In this document: in pieces, positions 33,116-42,660 of the stretch
Position numbering within the stretch: the stretch's first letter is position 1
Layout of the letters: the number at the start of each line of letters is the position of its first letter
Origin: Lysobacterales bacterium
GTDB lineage: Bacteria > Pseudomonadota > Gammaproteobacteria > Xanthomonadales > Xanthomonadaceae
DNA length: 64,000 bases
Reading direction: 5' to 3'
Assembly: GCA_019510125.1 (NCBI GenBank)
Contig: JAEKKX010000006.1
Location: 1 to 64,000 of the forward strand
Position numbers and translations under genes: made by a program
Notes under the pieces: generated by a model
The model's database searches: none
The model's input: only the letters and a program-made list of their open reading frames with translations
What the model was told of the DNA's origin: nothing

Positions 33116-34585
33116 ATGCAAGGCGTGCATCCGTCGCGACGACCCGTCGTCGCGCGCCATGCGGCCGTGTTCGTCGTCGCGAGCGTGCTCGCGGCGTCGA
33201 CCTGCGCCGCGGCGCCATCCCGTTCCGTTCCGTCCGATCTTTCCGTTCCATCCGTTCCATCCGTTCCATCCGTTCCATCCGTTCCATCCGTTCCATCCGT
33301 TCCATCCGTTCCATCCGTTCCATCCGTTCCATCCGTTCCATCCGTTCCATCCGTTCCATCCGATCCTGCGCCGCTTGCTTCTGCGCCGCCTCCCTCGCTA
33401 CCGCCTCCACCCGCGCCGCCATCGCTGCGTACGGCGATCGACGCCGCGTGGCGGGCGCATCCCGGGCAGCGCGCCGTCGAGGCCGGGCTGGCCGCTTCGC
33501 GGGCCCGGCTGCGCGCCGCGGAGCGCCCGCTGCACAACCCCGAGCTCGAAGTCGCGCGCGACGACGGCGGCGCCGAGACGACCACCAGCATCGGCCTGCG
33601 CATGGCGCTGGACCTCGCCGACAAGCGCGGCGCGCGGCGCGACATCGCCGGGGCGCGCGTCGATCTGGCCGCGGCCGAGGCGCGGTTGCGCCGGCGCGAA
33701 TTCGTGCGCGCGTGGCTGGCCGGCTGGGCCGACACCCGAGCCGCGCGCGAACGGGTCGCCGCCGGCGGCGATCGGCTCGCGCTGACCGCGCGCTTCGCCG
33801 GGCTGGCCGCGCGCCAGTTCGACGCCGGCGACATCTCCGGCCTGGAGCGCGACCTGGCGCTGCTGGCGCGCGACGAGGCCAGCGCCGAACAGTCGCGGCT
33901 GCTGGTCGAACAGGCCGAGGCCGAGGCGCGGTTCCGCAGCGTCGGCGGGCAGCCGGACGACGTCGTGGCGGTCGTCGCCGACGCCGACGATCTGCCGCCG
34001 CCCGTGCCGCCTTCCGGCGAGCTGCAGGCGCTGCCCGACTGGCAGGTCGCGCAGGCCGCGGCCACCGTCGCCGAGCGCGAAGTCGTCGGCGCGCGCCGCG
34101 AGCGCATCGCCGATCCCGTGCTCGGCGCCTACGGCGGCCGCAAGCGCTACGACCCCGGCGGGCCCGACGACACCGTCTACGGCGTGACCGTCACCGTGCC
34201 GCTGTTCGTGCGCAACGGGTATCGCGCCGAAGTCGCGGCCGCCGAAGCCGAGGCCGACGCCGCGCGCGCCGAGCAGGAACGCGTGCGCCTGGCGCTGGCC
34301 GCCGACCGTCGCCGCGCCGTCGACAGCTACGCCGCCGCGCGCAGCGCCTGGACCGGCTGGCGCGACAGCCGCGGCACCGATGTGTCGCGCCGCGCGGCGC
34401 TGCTGGAGCGGCTGTGGCGCGAGGGCGAACTGTCCACCGCCGACACCCTGCTGCAGTTGAAACAGACCGTCGACACCCGTCTCGCCGGGGCCGAACTGCA
34501 GGCGCGCCTGTGGCGCACCTGGACCGATTACCTCGCCGCCACCGGCCGCCTCGAAGCGTGGGCCGGGCTGGAGGCCATGCCGTGA
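33116..34585 (+). CDS. czcC: CzcC-like outer-membrane efflux channel with a 13-copy SVP repeat
   Basis: A 489-residue TolC/OEP-family protein, the outer-membrane exit of a tripartite RND pump. A signal peptide (about 1-30) is followed by 13 consecutive Ser-Val-Pro units (residues 43-81), then a Pro/Ala linker. The OEP helical hairpins come after (RTAIDAAWRAHPGQRAVEAG, LHNPELEVARDDGG, ISGLERDLALLARDEASAEQ, VYGVTVTVPLFVRNGYRAEV, GELSTADTLLQLKQT). The upstream in-frame extension to 33077 is ignored because ATG 33116 begins the signal peptide and is preceded by AGAGGA. Its stop overlaps the GTG of czcB. Confidence 0.85.
   Translation: MQGVHPSRRPVVARHAAVFVVASVLAASTCAAAPSRSVPSDLSVPSVPSVPSVPSVPSVPSVPSVPSVPSVPSVPSVPSVPSDPAPLASAPPPSLPPPPAPPSLRTAIDAAWRAHPGQRAVEAGLAASRARLRAAERPLHNPELEVARDDGGAETTTSIGLRMALDLADKRGARRDIAGARVDLAAAEARLRRREFVRAWLAGWADTRAARERVAAGGDRLALTARFAGLAARQFDAGDISGLERDLALLARDEASAEQSRLLVEQAEAEARFRSVGGQPDDVVAVVADADDLPPPVPPSGELQALPDWQVAQAAATVAEREVVGARRERIADPVLGAYGGRKRYDPGGPDDTVYGVTVTVPLFVRNGYRAEVAAAEAEADAARAEQERVRLALAADRRRAVDSYAAARSAWTGWRDSRGTDVSRRAALLERLWREGELSTADTLLQLKQTVDTRLAGAELQARLWRTWTDYLAATGRLEAWAGLEAMP
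33242..33358 (+). repeat. Perfect 9-bp tandem repeat, 13 copies
   Basis: TCCGTTCCA is repeated 13 times without a mismatch (117 bp), encoding (Ser-Val-Pro)13 in the efflux channel. Because the unit is a multiple of three, copy-number change alters length but not frame. All six frames stay open through it, which creates long spurious reading frames. Confidence 0.95.
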
Positions 34586-35790
34586 GCCACCCTCCCATGT
34601 CGAAGATCCGAACCCTTGCACGATCGACCGCCTTGCCGCTGGCGTGGCTGCTGGTCCTTGGCGCCTGTTCCGATGCGCCCCCGCCGGCCGCGCCGCAGGC
34701 CGCATCGTCTCCGGCCGTCGCGGAGGCCGCGGACAGCGGCGGGACAGCCGCCGCCGACGACCACGCCGAAGCCGGCGACGAAGCGCAGGCGCGCAGCCTG
34801 AAGATGGACGACGCGGCGCTGCGGGCCGCGGGCGTCCGCCTGACGGTGCTGACCCCGGCCGCGGCCGGCGAACGCCTGCGCACGCCGGGCGAAGTGCTCG
34901 ACAGCGCCTACGGCACCACCCTGATCACGCCGCGGGTCGAAGCGCTGGTCGTGCGTCGGCATGCGCGGCTCGGCGACGAGGTCCGCGCCGGCGCGCCGCT
35001 GGCGACGTTGTCCAGCGTCGAGGTGTCCGACGCCCAGGCCGAACTGCGCATCGCCGAACAGGAATGGCGGCGGGTGTCGGCGCTCGGTCGCGAAGCCGTC
35101 TCCGGCCGGCGCATCGCCGAGGCGCGGGTGGCGGTCGATCGCGCCCGCGCCCGCGCGCGGGCCTACGGCCTGCCGGGCACGGCGACCGGCGGTGCGGACG
35201 GACGGTTCACGCTGACCGCGCCGCACGCCGGGCGGATCACCGAGGACGACTTCGTGGTCGGCGAACGCATCGAGCCCGGCCGCGCGCTGTTCCGGCTGGT
35301 CGACGAGTCGGTGGTCTGGGTCGACGCCAAGCTGCCGGCCGGCAGCGTGCCGCGGGTCGCGGTCGGTGGTCCGGCCACGGTCGTCGCCGGCGGCGAGCGC
35401 CTGACCGGCAAGGTGATGCGCGCCGCGCACCGCACCTCGGAAACCACGCGCAATGCCGTGGTCCGCATCGAGGTGCCGAACCCCGACGACCGCCTGCACG
35501 GCGGCGATTTCGTCGACGTCTACCTCGACGCCGCGCCGGGCGCCGGCGGGGTCGCGCCGCTGGCGGTGCCGACCGCCGCGCTGGTGCAGCTCGACGGCGA
35601 CACGGTGGTGTTCCGCCGCGACGCCGGCGGCGCGCTGACCGCTGTGCCGGTGCGCACCGGGCCGACGATCGGCGACGCCACCACGATCGAGGAAGGCCTC
35701 GCCGCCGGCGACAACGTCGTCGTCGAGGGCGCGTTCGCGCTGAAGGCGCAACTGCTCAAGGCGCAACTGGGAGAAGGCCATGGACATTGA
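34582..35790 (+). CDS. czcB: CzcB-like RND membrane fusion (adaptor) lipoprotein
   Basis: A 402-residue periplasmic adaptor of a heavy-metal RND pump. A lipoprotein signal ends LLVLGAC. The mature protein has the expected order: beta-barrel/lipoyl half motif (LITPRVEALVVRRHARLGDE), a short alpha hairpin (about 150-195), FTLTAPHAGRITEDDFVVGE, DESVVWVDAKLPAGSVPRVA, and the C-terminal domain with NVVVEGAFALKAQLLKAQLG. An Asp/Glu/His-rich start to the mature part (DDHAEAGDEA) could bind metals. GTG 34582 overlaps the czcC stop and has GGAGG 7 bp upstream; ATG 34597 is the alternative. Confidence 0.87.
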   Translation: MSHPPMSKIRTLARSTALPLAWLLVLGACSDAPPPAAPQAASSPAVAEAADSGGTAAADDHAEAGDEAQARSLKMDDAALRAAGVRLTVLTPAAAGERLRTPGEVLDSAYGTTLITPRVEALVVRRHARLGDEVRAGAPLATLSSVEVSDAQAELRIAEQEWRRVSALGREAVSGRRIAEARVAVDRARARARAYGLPGTATGGADGRFTLTAPHAGRITEDDFVVGERIEPGRALFRLVDESVVWVDAKLPAGSVPRVAVGGPATVVAGGERLTGKVMRAAHRTSETTRNAVVRIEVPNPDDRLHGGDFVDVYLDAAPGAGGVAPLAVPTAALVQLDGDTVVFRRDAGGALTAVPVRTGPTIGDATTIEEGLAAGDNVVVEGAFALKAQLLKAQLGEGHGH

Positions 35791-35874
35791 GGCCATGGAC
35801 ATCGACGCCATCCGCGTCCACGCCGCGAACCCCGACGCGAACCCCGACGTCCGCATCGCCGACGGAGGTGCGCC

Positions 35875-38800
35875 ATGCTGAACCGCCTCGTCGAAGTGTC
35901 GCTGCGCTACCGCGTGCTGATCCTCATCCTGTTCGCGGTGGTCGCCTTCCTCGGCCTGCGCGCCGTGCGCAGCGTGCCGATCGACGCCTTCCCGGACGTC
36001 ACCCCGAGCCAGGTCAACGTCTACACCGAATCGCCGGGCCTCGCCGCCGAGGACGTCGAGCAACTGCTGACCACTCCGGTGGAGTCGGCGCTGGCCGGCC
36101 TGCCGAAGGTGAAGGAGATCCGTTCGGTCAGCCTGTTCGGGCTGTCGTACGTCGCCGTCTATTTCGAGGACGACATGGACACCTACTTCGCCCGCCAACT
36201 GGTCAACGAACGCCTGCAGGAAATCGGCGACCGCCTGCCCGAAGGCTACGGCAAGCCGAGCATGGGCCCGAACGCGTCGGGCCTGGGCCAGGTGTACTGG
36301 TACACCGTCGAGCGCGCGCCGGGCGTGACCCGCGACCAGGTCTCCGACATGGACCTGCGCACCTGGCAGGAATGGACGGTGCGGCTGATCCTGCGCACCG
36401 CGCCGGGCGTGGACGACGTCACCTCGTGGGGCGGCGGCGAACGCGAGTTCCAGGTGCGGGTCGATCCGCAGAGGCTGTACGCCCGCGGCCTGGGCTTCGC
36501 CGACCTGATCAACGCCATCCCGGCGAACAACGGCCAGGTCGGCGGCAACGTGATGGACGTCGGCCGCGAGCAGTTCCTGGTGCGCGGCCTCGGCCTGCTG
36601 CGTTCGGCCAGCGACATCGGCGCGATCGTGCTCAAGTCCGAGGACGGCGTGCCGGTCTACGTCCGCGACGTCGCCACCGTGACCGAAGCGCCTGCGCCGC
36701 GCTTCGGCGCCGTCACCCGCGACGGCGAGGAGGTCGTGCTGGGCATGGCGCTGGCGCGCATCGGCGAGAACGCGAAGGACGTGGTCGAGGCGGTCGAGGC
36801 CAAGCTCGACGTGGTCCGCGCGGCGCTGCCGAAGACCATCGTGCTCAAGCCGGTCTACGCCCGCACCGGGCTGGTCGACCAGGCGGTCGGCACCGCGGTG
36901 CGCGCGCTGGTCGAGGGCTCGCTGCTGGTCGCCGTCATCCTGTTCCTGTTCCTCGGCGAACTGCGTTCGGCGCTGGTGGTCATCGTGACCCTGCCGCTGG
37001 CGATGCTGATCGCCTTCATCGGCATGGGCCAGTTCGGCCTGTCGGCGAACCTCATGTCGCTGGCGGGGCTGGCGATCGGCATCGGGATGATGGTCGACGG
37101 CGCGGTCGTCATGGTCGAGAACGCGTTCCGGATCATGGCCGAACGCAAGGCGCACGGCGACGCCGTCGACCGCGTCTCCGCGGTGCTGGCGGCGGCGCGC
37201 GAGGTCGCCAACCCGGTCGCCTTCGCGATCCTGATCATCATCGTCGTGTTCCTGCCGCTGTTCTCGCTGGAAGGGCTGGAAGGCAAGATGTTCAAGCCGA
37301 TGGCCTTCAACATCGCCTTCGCGATGGCCGGCTCGCTGCTGCTCAGCCTGACCCTGATCCCGGTGCTGGCCTCGCTGATCCTCAAGCCGCGGGAAGAGCG
37401 CGACACGTGGCTGGTGGCGCGGCTCAAGCGCGCCTACCGGCCCCTGCTGGCGCTGGCGCTGGCGCGCAAGAAGACGGTGGTGATCGCGGCGGTCGCGGCG
37501 CTGGCGGCGAGCCTCGCGTTGTTCCCGTTCCTGGGCAAGGAATTCATGCCGCAACTGCAGGAAGGCTCGATCATGTGGCGCGTCACCGGCATCCCGTCGA
37601 CGTCGCTGGACGAATCGATCCGCACCAGCCAGACCATCGCCCGCGCGTTCCGCAAGTTCCCCGAGGTCGAAACCACCCTGGCGATGATCGGCCGTGCCGA
37701 AAAGGGCGAGACCGCGGACGTGAACTACATGGAGATATACACCGCGCTCAAGCCGCAGGACACGTGGACCACCGGCCGCGACCTCAAGGGGCTCGAGGAG
37801 GCGATGCAGGAAACCCTGGAACAGGTCGTGCCGAACGTGGTGCCCGGCTACACCCAGCCGATCCAGATGCGCGTGGAGGAATTGATTTCCGGCGTGCGCG
37901 CGACCCTGGCGCTGAAACTCTACGGCCAGGATCTTGCACAGCTCGACCGGCTCAGCGGCCGGATCAAGGCCGTGCTCGGGCAGGTGCCGGGCGTGGCCGA
38001 CCTGTCGCTGGAAGCCAACGTCGGCAAGCCGCAGATCCGCATCGCGGTCGATCGCGACGAACTGGCGCGCCACGGCATGAACGCCGGGGAAGTGCTCACG
38101 ATCGTGCGCAACGGCCTCGGCGGCGAACCGGTGAGCGTGCTGCTCGACGGCGTCCGCCGCTTCGACATCGCGGTGCGGCTGGACGACCGCGACCGCGCGT
38201 CGGTCGAGGCGCTGCGGCGCATCCCGCTGCGCACCGCGAACGGCGCGGTGGTGCCGCTGTCGGAAGTGGCGGAGATCGAGGTCGCCGAGGGCTACTCGTT
38301 CGTGCGCCGCGAACAGTTGCAGCGCTACGCGGTGGTGCAGATGGACGTGCGCGGACGCGACGTCGACGGCTTCGTGCGCGACGCCAACGCCGCGCTCGCC
38401 CGCGAAATCGCGCTGCCGCCCGGCTACTGGATCGAATGGGGCGGCGCGTTCGAGAACCAGCAGCGGGCGCTGGCGCGGCTGGCTGTGATCGTGCCGATCA
38501 CCATCTTCGTGATCTTCGTGCTGCTCTACACCGCGTTCAACTCGGTGAAGTACGCCACCCTGATCATCGCCAACGTGCCGTTCGCCACCATCGGCGGCCT
38601 GGTCGCGCTGTTCGTCACCGGGCAGTACCTGTCGGTGCCGTCGGCGATCGGCTTCATCGCGGTGTTCGGGGTGGCGATGCTCAACGGCATCGTGCTGGTG
38701 AGCTTCCTCAACGAACTGCGCGCGAAGGGCCGGTCGGTGCGCGAGGCGGTCGAGCAGGGCACGGCGCTGCGGCTGCGGCCGGTGCTGATGACCGCCAGCG

Positions 38801-38991
38801 TGGCGATCCTCGGGCTGGCGCCGATGCTGCTGTCGCGCGGCGTCGGCGCCGAGACCCAGCGGCCGCTGGCGACGGTGGTGGTCGGCGGCCTGATCAGCGC
38901 CACCGTGCTGACGCTGGTGCTGCTGCCGGTGCTCTACGAGTGGCTGGAACTGCGGGCCGAACGCCGCAGGCAGGCGCCGCCCGGCGCTTGA
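35875..38991 (+). CDS. czcA: CzcA-like heavy-metal RND efflux pump
   Basis: A 1038-residue inner-membrane RND transporter driving proton-coupled metal export. Typical RND features: first helix (RYRVLILILFAVVAFLGL), DAFPDVTPSQVNVYTESPG, two large periplasmic loops, and the helix-4 motif GMMVDGAVVMVEN with D408, found in pumps for divalent cations (Cu/Ag pumps carry a different motif). The second half repeats the fold (RALARLAVIVPITIFVIFVL). The substrate (zinc, cobalt, cadmium or nickel) cannot be decided from this. GGAGG stands 5 bp before the ATG. It ends the operon; no two-component regulator is adjacent. Confidence 0.9.
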   Translation: MLNRLVEVSLRYRVLILILFAVVAFLGLRAVRSVPIDAFPDVTPSQVNVYTESPGLAAEDVEQLLTTPVESALAGLPKVKEIRSVSLFGLSYVAVYFEDDMDTYFARQLVNERLQEIGDRLPEGYGKPSMGPNASGLGQVYWYTVERAPGVTRDQVSDMDLRTWQEWTVRLILRTAPGVDDVTSWGGGEREFQVRVDPQRLYARGLGFADLINAIPANNGQVGGNVMDVGREQFLVRGLGLLRSASDIGAIVLKSEDGVPVYVRDVATVTEAPAPRFGAVTRDGEEVVLGMALARIGENAKDVVEAVEAKLDVVRAALPKTIVLKPVYARTGLVDQAVGTAVRALVEGSLLVAVILFLFLGELRSALVVIVTLPLAMLIAFIGMGQFGLSANLMSLAGLAIGIGMMVDGAVVMVENAFRIMAERKAHGDAVDRVSAVLAAAREVANPVAFAILIIIVVFLPLFSLEGLEGKMFKPMAFNIAFAMAGSLLLSLTLIPVLASLILKPREERDTWLVARLKRAYRPLLALALARKKTVVIAAVAALAASLALFPFLGKEFMPQLQEGSIMWRVTGIPSTSLDESIRTSQTIARAFRKFPEVETTLAMIGRAEKGETADVNYMEIYTALKPQDTWTTGRDLKGLEEAMQETLEQVVPNVVPGYTQPIQMRVEELISGVRATLALKLYGQDLAQLDRLSGRIKAVLGQVPGVADLSLEANVGKPQIRIAVDRDELARHGMNAGEVLTIVRNGLGGEPVSVLLDGVRRFDIAVRLDDRDRASVEALRRIPLRTANGAVVPLSEVAEIEVAEGYSFVRREQLQRYAVVQMDVRGRDVDGFVRDANAALAREIALPPGYWIEWGGAFENQQRALARLAVIVPITIFVIFVLLYTAFNSVKYATLIIANVPFATIGGLVALFVTGQYLSVPSAIGFIAVFGVAMLNGIVLVSFLNELRAKGRSVREAVEQGTALRLRPVLMTASVAILGLAPMLLSRGVGAETQRPLATVVVGGLISATVLTLVLLPVLYEWLELRAERRRQAPPGA

Positions 38992-39070
38992 CCGGGAGTT
39001 TCGCGATCCCGGGTCGGCGCGGCGCCATGTGTGCCGCGTCGACGCCCGCCGCGTCGACGCCGGGCGCGCG

Positions 39071-41770
39071 TCAGCCGGTGTTCTGGATGCCCGCGGCGAT
39101 GCCGTTGACCGTCGTCACCAGCGCTTCGAGCAGCGGGCCTTCCTCGCGGCCGGCGTCGCGCCAGCGGCGCAGCAGTTCCACCTGCAGCAGGCTGATCGGA
39201 TCGACGTAGGGATTGCGCAGGCGGATCGACAGGCGCAGGCGGTAGTCGTCCTGCAGCAGTTGGGTACGCCCGCGCAGCGCGAGCAGGGCGTCCACGGTGC
39301 GCTCGAACTCCTCGGCGATGCCCGGGAAGAACGCGTCGTGCTGCGCGCCGGCGAGGCGCGAATAGCGCTCGAAGATGGCCAGGTCCGACTTCGCCAGCAG
39401 CATCTCGATGTCGTCCAGCATCGCCGCGAAGAACGGCCAGTCGCGGGCCATGTCGGCCAGGGTGTCGCGGCCGTGCGCCTCGATGCCGCGGGCCAGCGCG
39501 GTGCCGACGCCGTACCAGCCGGTCAGGCCGCTGCGGTTCTGCGACCACGCGAACACCCACGGGATCGCGCGCAGCGCCTCGATGCCGCCCTCGCGCCGCT
39601 TGGACGGCCGCGAGCCCAGGCGCAGGCGTTCGATCACGTCGATCGGGGTCGCCGCGCGGAAATACGCCGGGAAATCGTCGCGGTCGTGGACCAGCGCGCG
39701 GTAGTGCGCGCGCGAGACCTGCGCGAGTTCGGTCGCGATCGCGCGCCAGCGGTCCTCGCGTGGCTCGGGCGGGCGCGGGCGCAGGCTCGCGCGCAGCACC
39801 GCGCCGGTCGCCTGTTCGAGGTTGCGCAGCGCCAGCGCGCGGATGCCGTACTTGCGGTGGATCACCTCGCCCTGTTCGGTCACCCGCAGCACGCCGTCGA
39901 CCGTGCCGCGCGGCGCGGCGATGATCGCGCGCTCGGTCTTGCCGCCGCCGCGGCTGACCGAACCGCCGCGACCGTGGAAGAACACGATGCGCACGCCGGC
40001 CCGCTGCGACAGTTCGTGCAGCTCGACCTGGGTGCGCTGCAGCGACCAGCGCGACGCCAGCAGGCCGCCGTCCTTCGCGCTGTCGGAGTAGCCGAGCATC
40101 ACCGTCTGCCGGCCGCCGCGGGCGTCGAGGTGGCGGCGATACACCGGGTCGTCGAACAGCGCGCGCATCACCTCGGGCGCGGCGCGCAGGTCGTCGATGG
40201 TCTCGAACAGCGGCGCGACGTCCAGCGGCACCTGGCCGCCTTCGACGCAGCCGGCGACCCGCGCCAGCGCCAGCACGGCGAGCGCGTCGGCGGCGCTGCG
40301 GCTCATGCTGATGATGTACGGCCCGAACGCGTGCGCGCCGTGGCTGGCGCGCAGTTCGCGCACCGCGCGCATCACCGCGAGCGTCGACTGCGCGCCGTCC
40401 GCGCCCGCGTCGGCGGTGGTCGCGTCGTCGATCAGCGCGTGCAGGCGATCGACGCGTTCGGCGACCGGGCGCGCGGTCCAGCCGTCGTCGTGCAGCAGCG
40501 CCGACAGCGCGGCGTCGTGGGTGCCCGAATCCTGGCGCAGGTCGAGGGTGGCGAGGTGGAAGCCGAACGTGCGCACGCGCCACAGCACGCGCTGCAGCGC
40601 GAAGCGGCCGGCATGTTCGCCGCGATGATGGCGCAGGCTGGCGTCGATCGCCTGCAGGTCGGCGATGAGTTCGTCGGCGTCGGCGTAGGCGCCCGGCGCG
40701 CCGGCCAGCGCCGCGGCCAGCCGTCCGCGCATCAGGTTGAGCAACTGCCGGTAGGGCATGTCGGCGAGCCGCGGGCTCAGCCGCGCCGCGACCTCGGGCA
40801 GCCGCGCCGCGTAGTCGGCGATCCGCGCCTCGATCGCCGCGTCCACGCCGATCCGGCCGCGGCTCTGGGTGAGGATCTCGGCCAGCGCCTGCAGGTCGGC
40901 GCGATGGCTGTGCAGCACGCTGGTGCGCTGCGCGGACAGCGCGGCGCGGATGGTGTCGGCGCCGACGTTCGGATTGCCGTCCATGTCGCCGCCGACCCAG
41001 GTGCCGAAGCGCAGCAGCGGCGGCAGTTCGACGCGCTCGCCGTAGACCGTCTCGATCGCCTCCGCGAACGCTTCGTAGAACACCGGCAGCGCGCGGAACA
41101 GCACCGAATGCAGGTAGAACCCGATGTGGTCGACCTCGTCGGCGACGGTGGGCCGCTGCGGCGGCGCGTCGGCGGTCTGCCAGGTCGCGGTCAGCGCCTG
41201 GCGGATGCGCGCGGTGTCGGCGCCGCGCTCGGCCGGCGTGCGCTGGCGATCGATGTCGGCGATCAGGCGCTCGACGATCGTGCGTTCCTTGAGCAGCAGC
41301 GCCCGACGCATGGCTTCGGTCGGATGCGCGGTGAACACCGGCTCGATCCGCAGCCGCGGCAGCAGCGCGCGCAGTTCGTCGAGGGTCACGCCCTCCTCGC
41401 GCAGCGCGCGCAGCACCGCGGTCAGCCCGCCGGGCTGCGGCGCGTCGGTCTGGCGCTGGTAGTCGCGGCGACGGCGGATGCGATGGACGCGTTCGGCGAT
41501 GTTCACCGCGCCGAAGTAGGCGGTGAAGGCGCGGACCAGCGCCGCGGCGTCGGCCAGCGGCACCGCGGCGAGGCGCTCGGCGAGGGCGTCGATCTCCTCG
41601 CCCTGCTCGCGGCGCGCGATCGCGGCGCGGCGGACGGATTCGACCTGTTCGAGCAGATCGGCCGAGACCTGCTCGGCCAGCATCTCGCCGACCATCGCGC
41701 CCAGCCGGCGCACGTCGTCGCGCAGCAGGGTGTCGGTTTCGGCGAATTCCAGGGTGTCGCGGACGCGCAT
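39071..41770 (-). CDS. ppc: Phosphoenolpyruvate carboxylase
   Basis: An 899-residue cytoplasmic enzyme that carboxylates phosphoenolpyruvate to oxaloacetate to replenish the citric acid cycle. Both active-site signatures are intact: VFTAHPTEA with His149 (E. coli His138) and VMLGYSDSAKDGG. The substrate loop FHGRGGSVSRGGG and the C-terminal effector-site end GIAAGIQNTG are also present, so aspartate inhibition is expected. ATG 41770 (MRVRDTLEF) is the first plausible start for a protein of this family. It stands alone between czcA (convergent) and the REP/RAYT island. Confidence 0.97.
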   Translation of the reverse strand: MRVRDTLEFAETDTLLRDDVRRLGAMVGEMLAEQVSADLLEQVESVRRAAIARREQGEEIDALAERLAAVPLADAAALVRAFTAYFGAVNIAERVHRIRRRRDYQRQTDAPQPGGLTAVLRALREEGVTLDELRALLPRLRIEPVFTAHPTEAMRRALLLKERTIVERLIADIDRQRTPAERGADTARIRQALTATWQTADAPPQRPTVADEVDHIGFYLHSVLFRALPVFYEAFAEAIETVYGERVELPPLLRFGTWVGGDMDGNPNVGADTIRAALSAQRTSVLHSHRADLQALAEILTQSRGRIGVDAAIEARIADYAARLPEVAARLSPRLADMPYRQLLNLMRGRLAAALAGAPGAYADADELIADLQAIDASLRHHRGEHAGRFALQRVLWRVRTFGFHLATLDLRQDSGTHDAALSALLHDDGWTARPVAERVDRLHALIDDATTADAGADGAQSTLAVMRAVRELRASHGAHAFGPYIISMSRSAADALAVLALARVAGCVEGGQVPLDVAPLFETIDDLRAAPEVMRALFDDPVYRRHLDARGGRQTVMLGYSDSAKDGGLLASRWSLQRTQVELHELSQRAGVRIVFFHGRGGSVSRGGGKTERAIIAAPRGTVDGVLRVTEQGEVIHRKYGIRALALRNLEQATGAVLRASLRPRPPEPREDRWRAIATELAQVSRAHYRALVHDRDDFPAYFRAATPIDVIERLRLGSRPSKRREGGIEALRAIPWVFAWSQNRSGLTGWYGVGTALARGIEAHGRDTLADMARDWPFFAAMLDDIEMLLAKSDLAIFERYSRLAGAQHDAFFPGIAEEFERTVDALLALRGRTQLLQDDYRLRLSIRLRNPYVDPISLLQVELLRRWRDAGREEGPLLEALVTTVNGIAAGIQNTG

Positions 41771-41893
41771 GCGGAGGCTCGCAGTGGGGATGCGAAGCAC
41801 CGAGGGTACACAAACCCGGTCGCCCGGGGCGATGTATTCGTGTGCAGGGCGCGGGCGCCTCGCGCCATGCGGTGGATGGCGGACCTGCGTTCG

Positions 41894-42031
41894 GGTCGCG
41901 ACTGACGTCGCTCCTACAGAGCAGGTCTGCCTCGTTTGTAGGAGCGACGTCAGTCGCGACCCCGTCACAGGCCAACCCCGCGCTTTTCGTAGGAGCGACG
42001 TCAGTCGCGACCCAACGCAAGTCGCGACCCC
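41894..42031. repeat. REP cluster upstream of the RAYT gene
   Basis: REP units with core GGAGCGACGTCAGTCGCGAC lie at 41894-41917 (inverted), 41938-41961 and 41989-42012 (direct, 51 bp apart), followed by a partial GTCGCGACC at about 42020. The remainder of 41771-42109 shows only the ppc upstream region; no gene is visible. The inverted plus direct order recurs on the other side of the transposase gene. Confidence 0.9.
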
Positions 42032-42109
42032 ACGCACACCGGAAATCCCCCACGCCACGCCAAGGCCCTTTCCGATACCCCCGGCCGTCTCCGCCGCCAC
42101 ATTGCTCGC

Positions 42110-42598
42110 ATGACCACCCATCCTGCGCCTTCCGGGCACCGTGCGCTGCGTCGGGGACGGCATTCCGTCCCGGGCGGCGTCTACGCCATCACCGTCGTCT
42201 GCGCCGCCCGGGCGCGACGATTCGTGCCCGGGCCGGTCGCCTCCGCGGTCGCGTCGACACTCGAAAATCCGTTGCTGTGGGGGCAGGCCGTGCCCCTGTG
42301 CTGGGTGCTGATGCCCGACCACGTCCATTTCCTCGTCGAGCTCGGTCGCGATCGCTCCCTCGGACGCCTGCTGCAGCGGGTGAAGTCGGTGACGAGCACG
42401 GTCGCCCGGCGCGTCGATGTCGATGAACCGCCGCTGTGGGCGCCTGCGTACCACGATCGCGCATTGCGCGCCGAGGACGACCGGCGCGCGGTCGCGCGCT
42501 ATCTGCTGGACAACCCCGTCCGTGCCGGGCTGGTCGAGCGGGTGCAGGCGTATCCGTACTGGTATTGCGCGTGGGAGGCGCAGGGAGACTGGGGGTGA
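42110..42598 (+). CDS. REP-associated tyrosine transposase (RAYT, TnpA_REP)
   Basis: A 162-residue HUH-type single-strand nuclease related to IS200/IS605 TnpA, domesticated for REP mobility. The HUH motif is H71-V-H73 in CWVLMPDHVHFLVEL and the catalytic tyrosine is Y131 in ARYLLDNPVRAGLV. The family-typical YAITVVCAARARRF start and LWAPAYHDRALRAEDD stretch are present. REPs with GGAGCGACGTCAGTCGCGAC flank it on both sides (41.9-42.0 and 42.66-42.93 kb), as expected for an active REPtron. The ATG at 42110 has no strong ribosome binding site; ATG/GTG alternatives upstream are absent. Confidence 0.93.
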   Translation: MTTHPAPSGHRALRRGRHSVPGGVYAITVVCAARARRFVPGPVASAVASTLENPLLWGQAVPLCWVLMPDHVHFLVELGRDRSLGRLLQRVKSVTSTVARRVDVDEPPLWAPAYHDRALRAEDDRRAVARYLLDNPVRAGLVERVQAYPYWYCAWEAQGDWG

Positions 42599-42660
42599 AT
42601 CGCGTGGTGCGGTGGCTTTGCGCGGTGCCGGGGCTTTCGAGGTAGCGTGCCGGGCCTTCG

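Noticed and set aside
33055-35790. Very long alternative reading frames through the 9-bp repeat region, including one on the opposite strand
   Set aside because: The repeat unit is a multiple of three and GC-rich DNA rarely has stops in off frames; the TolC and CzcB proteins explain the coding in their own frames.
39029-41905. A 958-residue frame on the plus strand opposite ppc
   Set aside because: It is the antisense of a clearly recognised enzyme, its residues are Arg/His/Ala-rich without domain signatures, and no start signal is visible.
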